A DNA stretch of 38,236 bases from Bacteroidales bacterium (GTDB lineage Bacteria; Bacteroidota; Bacteroidia; Bacteroidales; P3). The position numbers and the translations under genes are program-made. The notes beneath the pieces were generated by a model that saw nothing but the letters and a program-made list of their open reading frames with translations, searched no databases and was not told the DNA's origin. Location of the stretch: positions 1 to 38,236 of the forward strand of contig JAGCOF010000021.1 of assembly GCA_017645585.1 (NCBI GenBank). Direction: 5' to 3'. Shown here piece after piece: positions 1 through 7,615 of this stretch (position 1 is its first letter; each line of letters opens with the position of its first letter).

Positions 1-606
1 ATCTACGAGCTCGCCAACAAGTACGACGCCATGGTGATGGTCGACGAGAGCCACTCCGCCGGCGTGGTCGGCAAGACCGGCCGCGGCGTCACCGAGCGCT
101 ACAACCTGCGCGGCAAGATTGAAATCCTCACCGGCACCCTCGGAAAAGCCTTCGGCGGCGCCATGGGCGGCTTCACCACCGGTAAGAAGGAAATCATCGA
201 CATGCTGCGTCAGCGCAGCCGTCCCTACCTCTTCTCCAACAGCATGGCCCCCGGCCTCGTGGCCGCCGGCATCCGCATGTTCGAGCTCATGAGCGAGACC
301 AACGCCCTGCAGGACAAGCTGCACGAGAACACCGACTACTTCCTGCGCCGCATGAAGGAGGAAGGCTTCGACTGCAAGCCCTCGGAGAGCGCCATCTGCG
401 CCGTCATGATCTACGACGCCGCCAAGAGCCAGCAGTATGCCGCCAAGATGCAGGAAGAGGGCATCTTCGTCACCGGCTTCTACTATCCCGTGGTGCCGAA
501 AGGCCAGGCCCGTATCCGCGTGCAAATCAGCGCCGCCCACGAACACGAGCACCTCGACAAGTGCATCGAGGCCTTCAAGAAAGTCCGCGCCGAAATCGAG
601 AAGTAA
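1..606 (+). CDS. kbl: Glycine C-acetyltransferase (2-amino-3-ketobutyrate CoA ligase), 3' part
   Basis: Only the C-terminal 201 codons are present; the frame is open from base 1, so the start lies outside the window. This PLP enzyme cleaves 2-amino-3-ketobutyrate with CoA to glycine and acetyl-CoA, the second step of threonine breakdown. Visible family marks are the cofactor-binding stretch VMVDESHSAG near the left edge and the PLP-lysine motif TGTLGKAFGG, with the lysine codon at 145-147. The C-terminal domain (FYYPVVPKGQARIRVQISAAH) fits the alpha-oxoamine synthase fold. The serine palmitoyltransferase at 34886 is a paralogous family member, but this copy has the GTLGKA motif typical of Kbl rather than the GTFSKS of SPT. 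Its pathway partner tdh lies 7 kb downstream at 7616. The next gene starts 3 bases after the stop. Confidence 0.93.
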   Translation: MYELANKYDAMVMVDESHSAGVVGKTGRGVTERYNLRGKIEILTGTLGKAFGGAMGGFTTGKKEIIDMLRQRSRPYLFSNSMAPGLVAAGIRMFELMSETNALQDKLHENTDYFLRRMKEEGFDCKPSESAICAVMIYDAAKSQQYAAKMQEEGIFVTGFYYPVVPKGQARIRVQISAAHEHEHLDKCIEAFKKVRAEIEK

Positions 607-609
607 GAC

Positions 610-1407
610 ATGAAAAAGTCACTCATCATAATAGTGCTGCTGCTCCTTGGCGGCAGCACCTTTGCGCAATACTACTACGTGCCCTTGTGGCAGGGTCCCA
701 CGCGCGGCTACATCGCCGGCGGTTACGTGCAACGCTCGGGGGTGCCCGACTTCAAGGAGTATGGCGGCGACGCGCTCAAACCCGACCAATTCGCCGCCAC
801 CCCGGGCTTCATGGCCTCGCTGGGCGTCGACCTCGAGACGAGCAGCACGGGCCTGGCCTTCGGCCCCTATGTCCACCTCGACTACTTCACCGACGGCTGG
901 ACGGCCCGCTTCAACAGCGAGCTGCCGAGCGACGACCCCTTCGTCACAGGCCATACCTATAGCCACCTCAACGACTATGAGTACATCATGAGCTGCAGCT
1001 ACATCGGCGGCACCTTCGGCGCGGCGGCCTACTACCACATCGGCTCCCTGCTCGAGGTCGGCTTGGGCGTCGGCATCTTCCTGACGCACGCCCTCGGCAC
1101 CACCTACAGCGCCAACACCTACCTCCACGCCACCGGAGAACAGCTTGACTACCACGACGCAGCGCCCTTCATCCTGGAGAGCACCGCCGTGTCCAATCCC
1201 GTGCACGTGGGCCTCGAGGGACGCTTCGACATCAGCTACTTCGTCAACGAAAACCTCTACATCGGCCTGCAGGCACGCTACGACGCCGCCATGCTCCACT
1301 GCTCCATCGACGAGTCGCCCAACACCATCGGCTCGAGCATGCAATGCTCCGACAACGACCGTCCCCGCATCGTGGCCCTGCTCACCATCGGCTCCTACTT
1401 CCACTAA
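610..1407 (+). CDS. Secreted, probably outer-membrane protein of unknown function
   Basis: 265 residues starting with a clear signal peptide (MKKS, hydrophobic residues 5-14, GGSTFAQ; likely cut near residue 20). The mature part is rich in Tyr, Gly and alternating polar/hydrophobic stretches and ends with an aromatic residue pattern (LLTIGSYFH), which suggests a small outer-membrane beta-barrel. This is inferred from composition only; I do not recognise a named family. It begins 3 bases after kbl and is followed by a strong terminator at 1434, so it is probably co-transcribed with kbl, although no functional link to threonine breakdown is visible. Confidence 0.75.
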   Translation: MKKSLIIIVLLLLGGSTFAQYYYVPLWQGPTRGYIAGGYVQRSGVPDFKEYGGDALKPDQFAATPGFMASLGVDLETSSTGLAFGPYVHLDYFTDGWTARFNSELPSDDPFVTGHTYSHLNDYEYIMSCSYIGGTFGAAAYYHIGSLLEVGLGVGIFLTHALGTTYSANTYLHATGEQLDYHDAAPFILESTAVSNPVHVGLEGRFDISYFVNENLYIGLQARYDAAMLHCSIDESPNTIGSSMQCSDNDRPRIVALLTIGSYFH

Positions 1408-1433
1408 AGCCGCACACACCATCCACATACCAT

Positions 1434-1468
1434 CGAGGGCGCCCACAATGGGCGCCCTCGTCTTTTTG
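1434..1468 (+). terminator. Rho-independent terminator after the kbl operon
   Basis: A perfect 12-bp stem (CGAGGGCGCCCA / TGGGCGCCCTCG) with a CAA loop is followed by TCTTTTTG. It ends the kbl and outer-membrane-protein transcript. Confidence 0.92.
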
Positions 1469-1688
1469 TCCAAAAAATGAAAAAAAGCTCCCCCAAAGGC
1501 CGCTTTCCCCTCGCTCCTACTCCGCTGATACACAGCAATAACACCGCATCCTCTTCTTCTTCTCTTCTTATCAACGCTAACCCAACACATACTAAACCCT
1601 AAACATTCGCGTTATCAATACCGAGAAATGTAAGAGAAGGTTTAGTGAAGAATAGGTGATGATTGGAATAAAATAAGAGGAAAGTATT

Positions 1689-2465
1689 ATGTCACTCAGT
1701 TACAATGGTTTCATGGGGCCGGTGATTGGCCGGTTGGGGCCTATGGTGGGTTACCTCTGGCGCGGGCGGCCCGTCTTCCGCGCCTATGTGCCCCATATAC
1801 GCTACCCCAACACCCCCGGCCAGCAGGCCGAGCGCGAGTGGTTCGTCAGCATGGTGCGCTTCGCCGCCGAAGCCCGGCCCGCCTTGCTGCTGGGCATGAG
1901 GGAGTTGGCCGTGCGCGAGCGCATGACCGAGGGCAACACCTTCGTCAAGCGCAACAAGCAGCACTTCCGCCGTCAGGCCGCCGGCGACGCCCCTCTCGCC
2001 GACTATTCGCGCCTTGCCCTCTCCGCGGGGCCTGTGGCGCCCGTGACGCCCACCTCGGCCGATATCGCCGCCGACGGCATCCTCACCGTCATCTTCAACA
2101 AGAACAGCGCCATGCACCGCGCCAAGGGCATCGACAGCGTCCACCTCTACGTCTACGACGCCACCGAGCGGCGCGGCCTCCTGGCCGCCGCCGTCCACCG
2201 CTGCGCCGGCCGTGTGGCACTCCGTCTCCCCAACGCCTGGCAGCACCACGACCTCCACTGCTACCTCTTCGCCACCGACCTCCACGCCCTCGCCTCACCC
2301 ACCAGCTACATCGCCCCAGCCCTACAAGAGACGCAACCAACTGACATAGAGGGAAATACAAACACCTCAACACCTCACAACAAAAATACATACAGTCAAT
2401 TCTCCGCAGAGCCCACCCTCACCCTCTCCCCAATCAACCCCCACCCCAGAGGGAAACCTTCATAA
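1689..2465 (+). CDS. DUF6266 family protein
   Basis: 258 residues. The N-terminus (NGFMGPVIGRLGPMVGYLWRGRPVFRA) matches my recollection of the Bacteroidetes DUF6266 family, whose members open with a G-x-GPVVGY-W-G-R pattern and are about 210 residues long. No catalytic residues or signal peptide are seen, and the role is unknown. A purine-rich stretch (AAGAGGAAAG) precedes the ATG. The last 45 or so residues, after SPTSYIAPALQ, change to a Thr/Asn/Pro-rich composition read from AT-rich, spacer-like DNA, so the C-terminus may be a read-through extension past a lost stop codon. Confidence 0.75.
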   Translation: MSLSYNGFMGPVIGRLGPMVGYLWRGRPVFRAYVPHIRYPNTPGQQAEREWFVSMVRFAAEARPALLLGMRELAVRERMTEGNTFVKRNKQHFRRQAAGDAPLADYSRLALSAGPVAPVTPTSADIAADGILTVIFNKNSAMHRAKGIDSVHLYVYDATERRGLLAAAVHRCAGRVALRLPNAWQHHDLHCYLFATDLHALASPTSYIAPALQETQPTDIEGNTNTSTPHNKNTYSQFSAEPTLTLSPINPHPRGKPS

Positions 2466-2508
2466 GCACCCCGAAGCACATTTATTTTCACACGTCAGAA
2501 AAAAACTG

Positions 2509-2516
2509 TATCTTTG
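2509..2516 (+). promoter_or_regulatory. -7 promoter box of the helicase gene
   Basis: TATCTTTG matches the Bacteroidetes -7 consensus TAnnTTTG. It lies 27 bases before the ATG at 2544, which supports that start over the TTG at 2514 inside the box. Confidence 0.6.
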
Positions 2517-2543
2517 CAGATAGATTTTAGTAGGCATTATTTT

Positions 2544-4619
2544 ATGAATAACAGATACTTCTACTACTCTACTATTTCCTCTTTTCTCAACGAAAGCATT
2601 GATTCCATTTTTGGGAAAATGTCTCGCTGTGACGAGTGGGACACTATGGCAACACAAAAGTTTGCGTGGGAAACGGAGATTATACTATTAAAGAGTGTCC
2701 TCTCAGAATACCAAGAGGAGGAAGGATGGGTGGTTTTTGAATACACCATTCCTCGCTTAGGGAAACGTATCGATGCGGTGGTACTACTCAGAGAACGTGT
2801 GTTTGTTTTGGAATTCAAAGCAGGGGAAGAAAAATACAATCGACAAGATGTTGACCAAGTGCTTGACTATGCACTTGACCTAAAGAACTTCCATCAAGGC
2901 AGTGCCGACCGTGTGATTGTGCCCATATTAATTGCAACCAATAGTAAAGAAAGCTCAAAACTATACAAATTATCTCATTACAGTGACAATGTTTGCGAAC
3001 CGCTACTGACAAACAGCGACGACCTTAGTTCTATTCTTAACATGGCAATAAACGAACCATTGCCCAATACTACCCACGGTGTGGCATTGTCTGATTGGAT
3101 ACGTAGTCGCTATGCGCCAACACCAACTATCATTGAGGCTGCAAGCGCATTATACACTCAACATTCTGTAGCTGACATTACACGCCATGAAGCTGATGGT
3201 GCACAATTGGAACGTACTACTGCCTATATCCTGCACGTAATTGAAGAGACTAAAGCCCGAAGAGGTAAGAGTATATGCTTTGTTACAGGTGTCCCTGGTG
3301 CAGGTAAAACTTTGGTGGGTCTAAATGTTGCCATACGACAATCAGAGCAAGACAACAACGGCAAAAAGGACCTCGCGGTATATTTGTCAGGTAACGGCCC
3401 CTTGGTAAAAGTACTCACGGAAGCCCTTGCCCGCGACAAGAAGAGGCAGGAGAACGAGAAAGGCAATCGTTACAATATCTCTGATGCAAGACGTGAAGTT
3501 GGTCAATTCATCCAGATTATCCACCGCTATCGCGACCAAATGTTGCAGAAACTACGTACGCCTATTCGAGATGGAAAGATTGAGATTGACCCTGCAAAAG
3601 AAATAGCAGACCAACATGCGGGATATGCCGAAGTAGAGAATATAGCCATTTATGATGAAGCCCAACGGTCTTGGGACCAAGACCATATCTCCTCATGGTT
3701 GGCACGCAAAAAGGGAGTAAACAACTTTCCGATGTCGGAAGGCGAATTTCTGATATGGTCACTTGACCAACGTAAAGATTGGGCAGTAATTATCTGCCTT
3801 GTAGGAGGAGGACAAGAAATCAACACGGGTGAAGCAGGTATTGGAGAATGGGTTCGAGCAGTCAATGAGTCCTTCCCCCATTGGGATGTATTTATCTCAA
3901 AACAATTAACGGATAAAGAATACGCGGAAGGACGAGTTGAGGACTTGCTTGCTGATAATAATCGAGTAACATTTACCGAGGACTTGCATCTTGCAGTGTC
4001 CATGCGCTCTTTCCGCGCAGAAAGTCTTTCAAATATGGTACATCAGCTGCTGGATGGCAATGCAGCGGCGGCACGTCAAACATACCAAACAATCAAAGAC
4101 CGCTACCCTATCATACTAACTCGCAATTTGGATACTGCCAAACAATGGTTGCGAGAAAGGGCCCGAGGTTCGGAACGATATGGCTTATTAGCATCTTCCA
4201 AAGCCTATCGTCTTAAACCGTTAGCCATTGATATGCGATGCCAGCCCGATACAGTGCATTGGTTTCTTGATGATATAGATGATATACGTTCATCTCTTTT
4301 CCTCGAAGATGCAGCCAGCGAGTTTGACGTACAGGGCCTTGAGCTTGATTGGACCTGCCTTGTATGGGACGGGGATTTACGTAGAGTTCAAGACCAATGG
4401 GAGTACTATGAGTTCAATGGAGGAAACAAATGGAACCACATTAACAAAATAGAACGGCAAGCATACCAAATAAACGCCTATCGTGTGCTTCTCACCCGTG
4501 CACGTCAAGGCATGATAATCTGCATCCCAGAAGGAAATCCTGACGACAAAACAAGGCTGCCTGAATATTATGATAGTACCTACGAATACCTGAAATCAAT
4601 TGGATTATCCATAATATAG
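2544..4619 (+). CDS. PD-(D/E)xK nuclease-like plus DUF2075/Schlafen-like helicase protein
   Basis: 691 residues from the ATG at 2544; an in-frame TTG at 2514 lies inside the promoter box and is unlikely to be used. Residues about 60-130 carry a nuclease-like core with D77 (RIDAVV) and E90-x-K92 (VLEFKAGE). The helicase part follows: Walker A GVPGAGKT at 249-256, Walker B-like IYDEAQ with D371-E372, a late DVQGLELDW motif, and motif VI-like RVLLTRARQG near 645. This order matches DUF2075 (Schlafen group 3-like DNA/RNA helicase) proteins, which are often found in defence or mobile contexts. The gene is clearly more AT-rich than kbl, tdh and other flanking genes, which suggests acquisition by transfer. 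The nearest downstream gene is the AT-rich fic gene, 172 bases on. A defence role is an inference; no substrate is visible. Confidence 0.85.
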   Translation: MNNRYFYYSTISSFLNESIDSIFGKMSRCDEWDTMATQKFAWETEIILLKSVLSEYQEEEGWVVFEYTIPRLGKRIDAVVLLRERVFVLEFKAGEEKYNRQDVDQVLDYALDLKNFHQGSADRVIVPILIATNSKESSKLYKLSHYSDNVCEPLLTNSDDLSSILNMAINEPLPNTTHGVALSDWIRSRYAPTPTIIEAASALYTQHSVADITRHEADGAQLERTTAYILHVIEETKARRGKSICFVTGVPGAGKTLVGLNVAIRQSEQDNNGKKDLAVYLSGNGPLVKVLTEALARDKKRQENEKGNRYNISDARREVGQFIQIIHRYRDQMLQKLRTPIRDGKIEIDPAKEIADQHAGYAEVENIAIYDEAQRSWDQDHISSWLARKKGVNNFPMSEGEFLIWSLDQRKDWAVIICLVGGGQEINTGEAGIGEWVRAVNESFPHWDVFISKQLTDKEYAEGRVEDLLADNNRVTFTEDLHLAVSMRSFRAESLSNMVHQLLDGNAAAARQTYQTIKDRYPIILTRNLDTAKQWLRERARGSERYGLLASSKAYRLKPLAIDMRCQPDTVHWFLDDIDDIRSSLFLEDAASEFDVQGLELDWTCLVWDGDLRRVQDQWEYYEFNGGNKWNHINKIERQAYQINAYRVLLTRARQGMIICIPEGNPDDKTRLPEYYDSTYEYLKSIGLSII

Positions 4620-4791
4620 CCTTTGCCGATAGCGGCCGAAGGCAAAGCCGGTTATGGGGAGCAGCGGCACTTCTGTACCATCCTGTGAAAAAGTTATGCA
4701 AAAGCAAGATAATCATAGACGAATAATAAAAGCACGAAGAACCCGTTATTGACAAAAAGCACGCAGTTATTTAACAAGACACTTGATAAAT

Positions 4792-5949
4792 ATGGAATAC
4801 TATATTATACCGGCGCTACCGTTGTCTTATGACTTGGAAACAAAAGAGATTCTCAAACAAGTCAACCGTGCCACACGAAAATTAGCGGAATTAAAAGGTG
4901 TTGCACAGACTATTCCCAATGAGCAAATCCTAATCAGTAGTCTTACCCTCCAAGAGGCAAGGGATAGTTCCATGGTGGAAAGTATTGTTACCACACATGA
5001 TGAACTCTATCGTGCAGAGTTAGATCCGAATATTCCTCCTGTCAATGCTGCCACAAAAGAGGTTCTCCATTATAGAGAGGCTATAACGACAGGATTCCGT
5101 TTGGTCAGAGGGAAGAATATTCTCACATTAAATGATATCAAACACATTCAGGAAGTTTTAGAGGGAAATACAGCTGGTTTTCGTACAAACCCTGGCACAA
5201 AATTGAAGAGGTCGGATGATGTTGTAGTTTATGTGCCTCCACAAGATGGGCAAGATGTTCTTAGGTACATGACGAACCTTGAGCAATTTATTAATGAAGA
5301 TGGATTGTGTTCGCTTGACCCACTAATCAAAATGGCCATTATCCACCATCAGTTTGAAAGCATACACCCATTCTACGATGGTAATGGGCGAACAGGTCGT
5401 ATTCTCAACATTCTATACCTTGTTATCAATAGATTGTTAGATTTACCAATACTTTATCTTAGTCGGTATATCACTCATAACAAAGGGGAGTATTATCGTT
5501 TGTTGCAGGCCATCAGGGACAAAAACACCGATAATGCAAAGGAATGGGAAGATTGGGTGTTATTTATTCTCAAAGGGGTAGAATCTACTGCGGAAGACAC
5601 GATTACTCTTGTAAAAAGTATTGGCTCCATGATGGATGAGTACAAGAGAATCCTTCGCCCTGCATTCGGCAAAAAATATAGCCACGATCTAATCAATGGG
5701 TTATTCTATCATCCTTACACCAAAATTGAGCATGTTGAGAAAAACTTGCAACTGTCTCGACAAACTGCAGCAAAGTATCTTGATAAAATTGTGGCGCTTG
5801 GTTTGTTGCACAAGGAAAAGATTGGAAAGGAAAACTACTATATTAACACCAAGTTGATGGACTTGTTTGTCTCGTTTGGCGAATTTAACCCATCAGAATC
5901 GACAGACAGCATAGAGTCGGTTCATGTTAAAGAAAACGAAAAAGCATAA
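4792..5949 (+). CDS. Fic-domain protein (probable AMP transferase)
   Basis: 385 residues from the ATG at 4792; a TTG at 4783 is a less likely start. Fic enzymes typically transfer AMP from ATP to a hydroxyl of a target protein. The active-site loop HPFYDGNGRTGR lies at 192-203, with catalytic H192, D196 and R203, and fits HxFx(D/E)GNGRxxR fully. An N-terminal inhibitory helix motif lies at 59-64 as SSMVES, a variant of (S/T)xxxE(G/N) with the glutamate kept, so the enzyme is probably self-inhibited. A C-terminal winged-helix segment follows (about residues 300-365, with QLSRQTAAKYLDKIVALGLL). The gene is AT-rich like the helicase upstream. Its stop codon lies within a 12-bp perfect inverted repeat (5918-5958). 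The target protein cannot be told from the sequence. Confidence 0.92.
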   Translation: MEYYIIPALPLSYDLETKEILKQVNRATRKLAELKGVAQTIPNEQILISSLTLQEARDSSMVESIVTTHDELYRAELDPNIPPVNAATKEVLHYREAITTGFRLVRGKNILTLNDIKHIQEVLEGNTAGFRTNPGTKLKRSDDVVVYVPPQDGQDVLRYMTNLEQFINEDGLCSLDPLIKMAIIHHQFESIHPFYDGNGRTGRILNILYLVINRLLDLPILYLSRYITHNKGEYYRLLQAIRDKNTDNAKEWEDWVLFILKGVESTAEDTITLVKSIGSMMDEYKRILRPAFGKKYSHDLINGLFYHPYTKIEHVEKNLQLSRQTAAKYLDKIVALGLLHKEKIGKENYYINTKLMDLFVSFGEFNPSESTDSIESVHVKENEKA

Positions 5950-6035
5950 CATGAACCGTGAAACGTGTTAAGAAATTTCATTTTTTTTAACACGTTATTG
6001 CAGTCACGTTAAACTTTTTGAAAAAAGTTAACACG
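5918..6035. promoter_or_regulatory. Cluster of three inverted repeats with TTAACACG motifs after fic
   Basis: First: CGGTTCATGTTA (5918-5929) with TAACATGAACCG (5947-5958), perfect over 12 bp and overlapping the fic stop. Second: AACGTGTTAA (5962-5971) with TTAACACGTT (5987-5996), perfect over 10 bp. Third: AACTTTTT (6012-6019) with AAAAAGTT (6022-6029). The octamer TTAACACG or its complement occurs at 5964-5971, 5987-5994 and 6028-6035, with a one-base variant at 6005-6012. The cluster could be a terminator region, or an operator ahead of vsr (start 6082). Confidence 0.5.
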
Positions 6036-6081
6036 AGATTATCCAATTTGAGCATCTCCAAGCAAAACGGAAAGACCTTTT

Positions 6082-6636
6082 ATGACCGACACGATGACAC
6101 CGGAGCAGCGGCATAGGTGTATGTCACAGATTCACAGCAAAGGGACGAAGCCGGAGATGAAGGTGCGGCGTTGGCTGTGGGCACACGGGTATCGATATCG
6201 GCTGAACGTGAAAAGTGTGCCTGGGAAGCCGGATATCGTGCTGCGGCCCTACAGGACGGCCATTTTTATCAACGGCTGTTTCTGGCATGGGCACGGGGTG
6301 ACGGAGTCACCAGTTAAGAATGATGAATTAAGGGTTAAGAGTGACTTGGAGAGTTCGGCATGCTGCAAAATTCCGACGACGAACAGGGAGTTCTGGGTGG
6401 AGAAGATACGGCGCAACCGGGAGCGCGACCAGGAGAACTACCGTGTGCTACAGGAGAACGGCTGGCAGGTCATCGTCGTCTGGGAGTGCCAGTTGACGCC
6501 CAAACGCCTCGAACACACCATGCGCGAGGTGGAGGTGCTGCTGAACGGAAACATGCTCTCGCTCTACAAGAAGCACCGGCCCATCCCCTACACGACAGAG
6601 GATGAGCCCTTGCCGATGGCGGCTGAAATGGATTGA
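6082..6636 (+). CDS. vsr: Vsr-type DNA mismatch endonuclease with an in-frame insertion
   Basis: 184 residues. Vsr nicks DNA 5' of T:G mismatches that arise by deamination of 5-methylcytosine. D51 (GKPDIVL), the GCFWHGH motif with C66, H69 and H71, and the late IVVWEC motif with C136 line up with E. coli Vsr residues D51, C66, H69, H71 and C117. Between H71 and the TNREFWVEKI motif there are about 19 extra residues (roughly 73-92), read from DNA (6312-6345) that looks like the simple AAGAATGA/TTAAG repeats of Bacteroidales spacers. The fourth zinc ligand (C73 in E. coli) has no exact counterpart, though C94-C95 lie nearby, so activity is uncertain. No C5-cytosine methyltransferase gene, the usual partner, is in the window. 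Confidence 0.88.
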   Translation: MTDTMTPEQRHRCMSQIHSKGTKPEMKVRRWLWAHGYRYRLNVKSVPGKPDIVLRPYRTAIFINGCFWHGHGVTESPVKNDELRVKSDLESSACCKIPTTNREFWVEKIRRNRERDQENYRVLQENGWQVIVVWECQLTPKRLEHTMREVEVLLNGNMLSLYKKHRPIPYTTEDEPLPMAAEMD

Positions 6637-6655
6637 ATATTAAAACTTAATAACA

Positions 6656-7483
6656 ATGAAACGATTACTACTGATTTTGGTATTGGCGTTGCCGCTGTGG
6701 ACGGCGGCGCAGGAGATGAAAATCATCTCGTTCAATGTGCGCTACAACTCCGCCTGGGAGGACGACGGCGAGAACCGCTGGGAGAACCGCCGCGAGGCGG
6801 CAGCACAGATGATTATGGACGAACGGCCCGCCGCCATAGGCCTGCAGGAGGCGCTGATTGACCAACTGCATTTCCTTGACAGCCGTTTGGACGGATACAT
6901 CCGCGTGGGTGTGGGACGCGACAACGGCGAGGAGGAGGGCGAGTTCATGGCCATCTACTACGACAAGGAACAACTCGAGCTTGTCAAATACGAAACGCAA
7001 TGGCTCAGCGAAACTCCCGAGAAGCCGTCGAAGGGATGGGATGCCGCCTGCCGCCGCACCGTCACCGTGGCGTTGTTCCGTGACCTCAAGTCTGATATGT
7101 TTTTCTGCTACCTCAACACGCACCTCGACCATGTGGGCAAGATGGCGCGAGCCGAGGGTACGAAACAAATCGCCTCGATTGTACGCAACCTATATGACAA
7201 AGCCATTCCCGTGATTGTGGGCGGCGACATGAATTCGACCATCAAGGACCCCATTTTCCGCAACTTCTATGACGAAGGGCTGCAGGTGGCGCGCGATATG
7301 ACCGAAGAAAGCAGCAATGCCATCACCTACAACGCGTTCGGCAAGGGCAAGGGTTCGGTCATCGACCACTTCTTTGTGCGCAACATGAAGGTGATGCGCT
7401 TCCTCACCCTCGACGGCAACTACGGCGTGCCTTACATCTCCGACCACTACCCCATCGAGGTGGTTGTCGAACTTCAGAATTAA
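6656..7483 (+). CDS. Secreted endonuclease/exonuclease/phosphatase (EEP) family protein
   Basis: 275 residues with a signal peptide (MKRLLLILVLALPLWTAAQ, cut near residue 19). The EEP fold motifs are present: ISFNVRY with N27, an LQEAL motif with E65 (metal site), GGDMNST (Asp/Asn pair) and the closing SDHYPI with the catalytic His. The family includes secreted phosphodiesterases, nucleases and sphingomyelinase-like enzymes, and the substrate cannot be read from the sequence. It starts 19 bases after vsr, so read-through is possible, but its GC-rich codon use resembles the core genes rather than the AT-rich helicase and fic genes. Confidence 0.87.
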   Translation: MKRLLLILVLALPLWTAAQEMKIISFNVRYNSAWEDDGENRWENRREAAAQMIMDERPAAIGLQEALIDQLHFLDSRLDGYIRVGVGRDNGEEEGEFMAIYYDKEQLELVKYETQWLSETPEKPSKGWDAACRRTVTVALFRDLKSDMFFCYLNTHLDHVGKMARAEGTKQIASIVRNLYDKAIPVIVGGDMNSTIKDPIFRNFYDEGLQVARDMTEESSNAITYNAFGKGKGSVIDHFFVRNMKVMRFLTLDGNYGVPYISDHYPIEVVVELQN

Positions 7484-7492
7484 TAAAATATC

Positions 7493-7524
7493 TTGCACTT
7501 TTTTGGAATTATTTCGTATTTTTG
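7493..7524 (+). promoter_or_regulatory. Promoter of tdh
   Basis: TTG at 7493-7495 and TATTTTTG at 7517-7524 fit the Bacteroidetes -33/-7 pattern with 21 bp between. This implies a 5' leader of about 85 nt before the ATG at 7616. Confidence 0.55.
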
Positions 7525-7615
7525 TAATCTCCAAGCATAGAAAATCACATGCACAAGAACATGATTTATTGTGCATTATATGATACAGAGAAGTAATTAA
7601 AAAAGGCTAATAACA

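Noticed and set aside
1568-1576. DnaA-box-like TTATCAACG upstream of the DUF6266 gene
   Set aside because: A single copy in a 280-base spacer without AT-rich unwinding sequence. About one such match is expected by chance in the window.
619-1590. 323-codon minus-strand frame over the outer-membrane protein gene
   Set aside because: It runs through the terminator hairpin and has low-complexity Val/Gly/Ala/Glu content. The plus frame has a signal peptide.
4621-4647. CTTTGCC/GGCAAAG stem after the helicase gene as a terminator
   Set aside because: The stem is only 7 bp with a long loop and no T tract, so it is too weak to call.
2509-5949. Integrative or transposable element covering the helicase and fic genes
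   Set aside because: No integrase, transposase, target duplication or terminal repeat pair was found. Only the composition suggests transfer.
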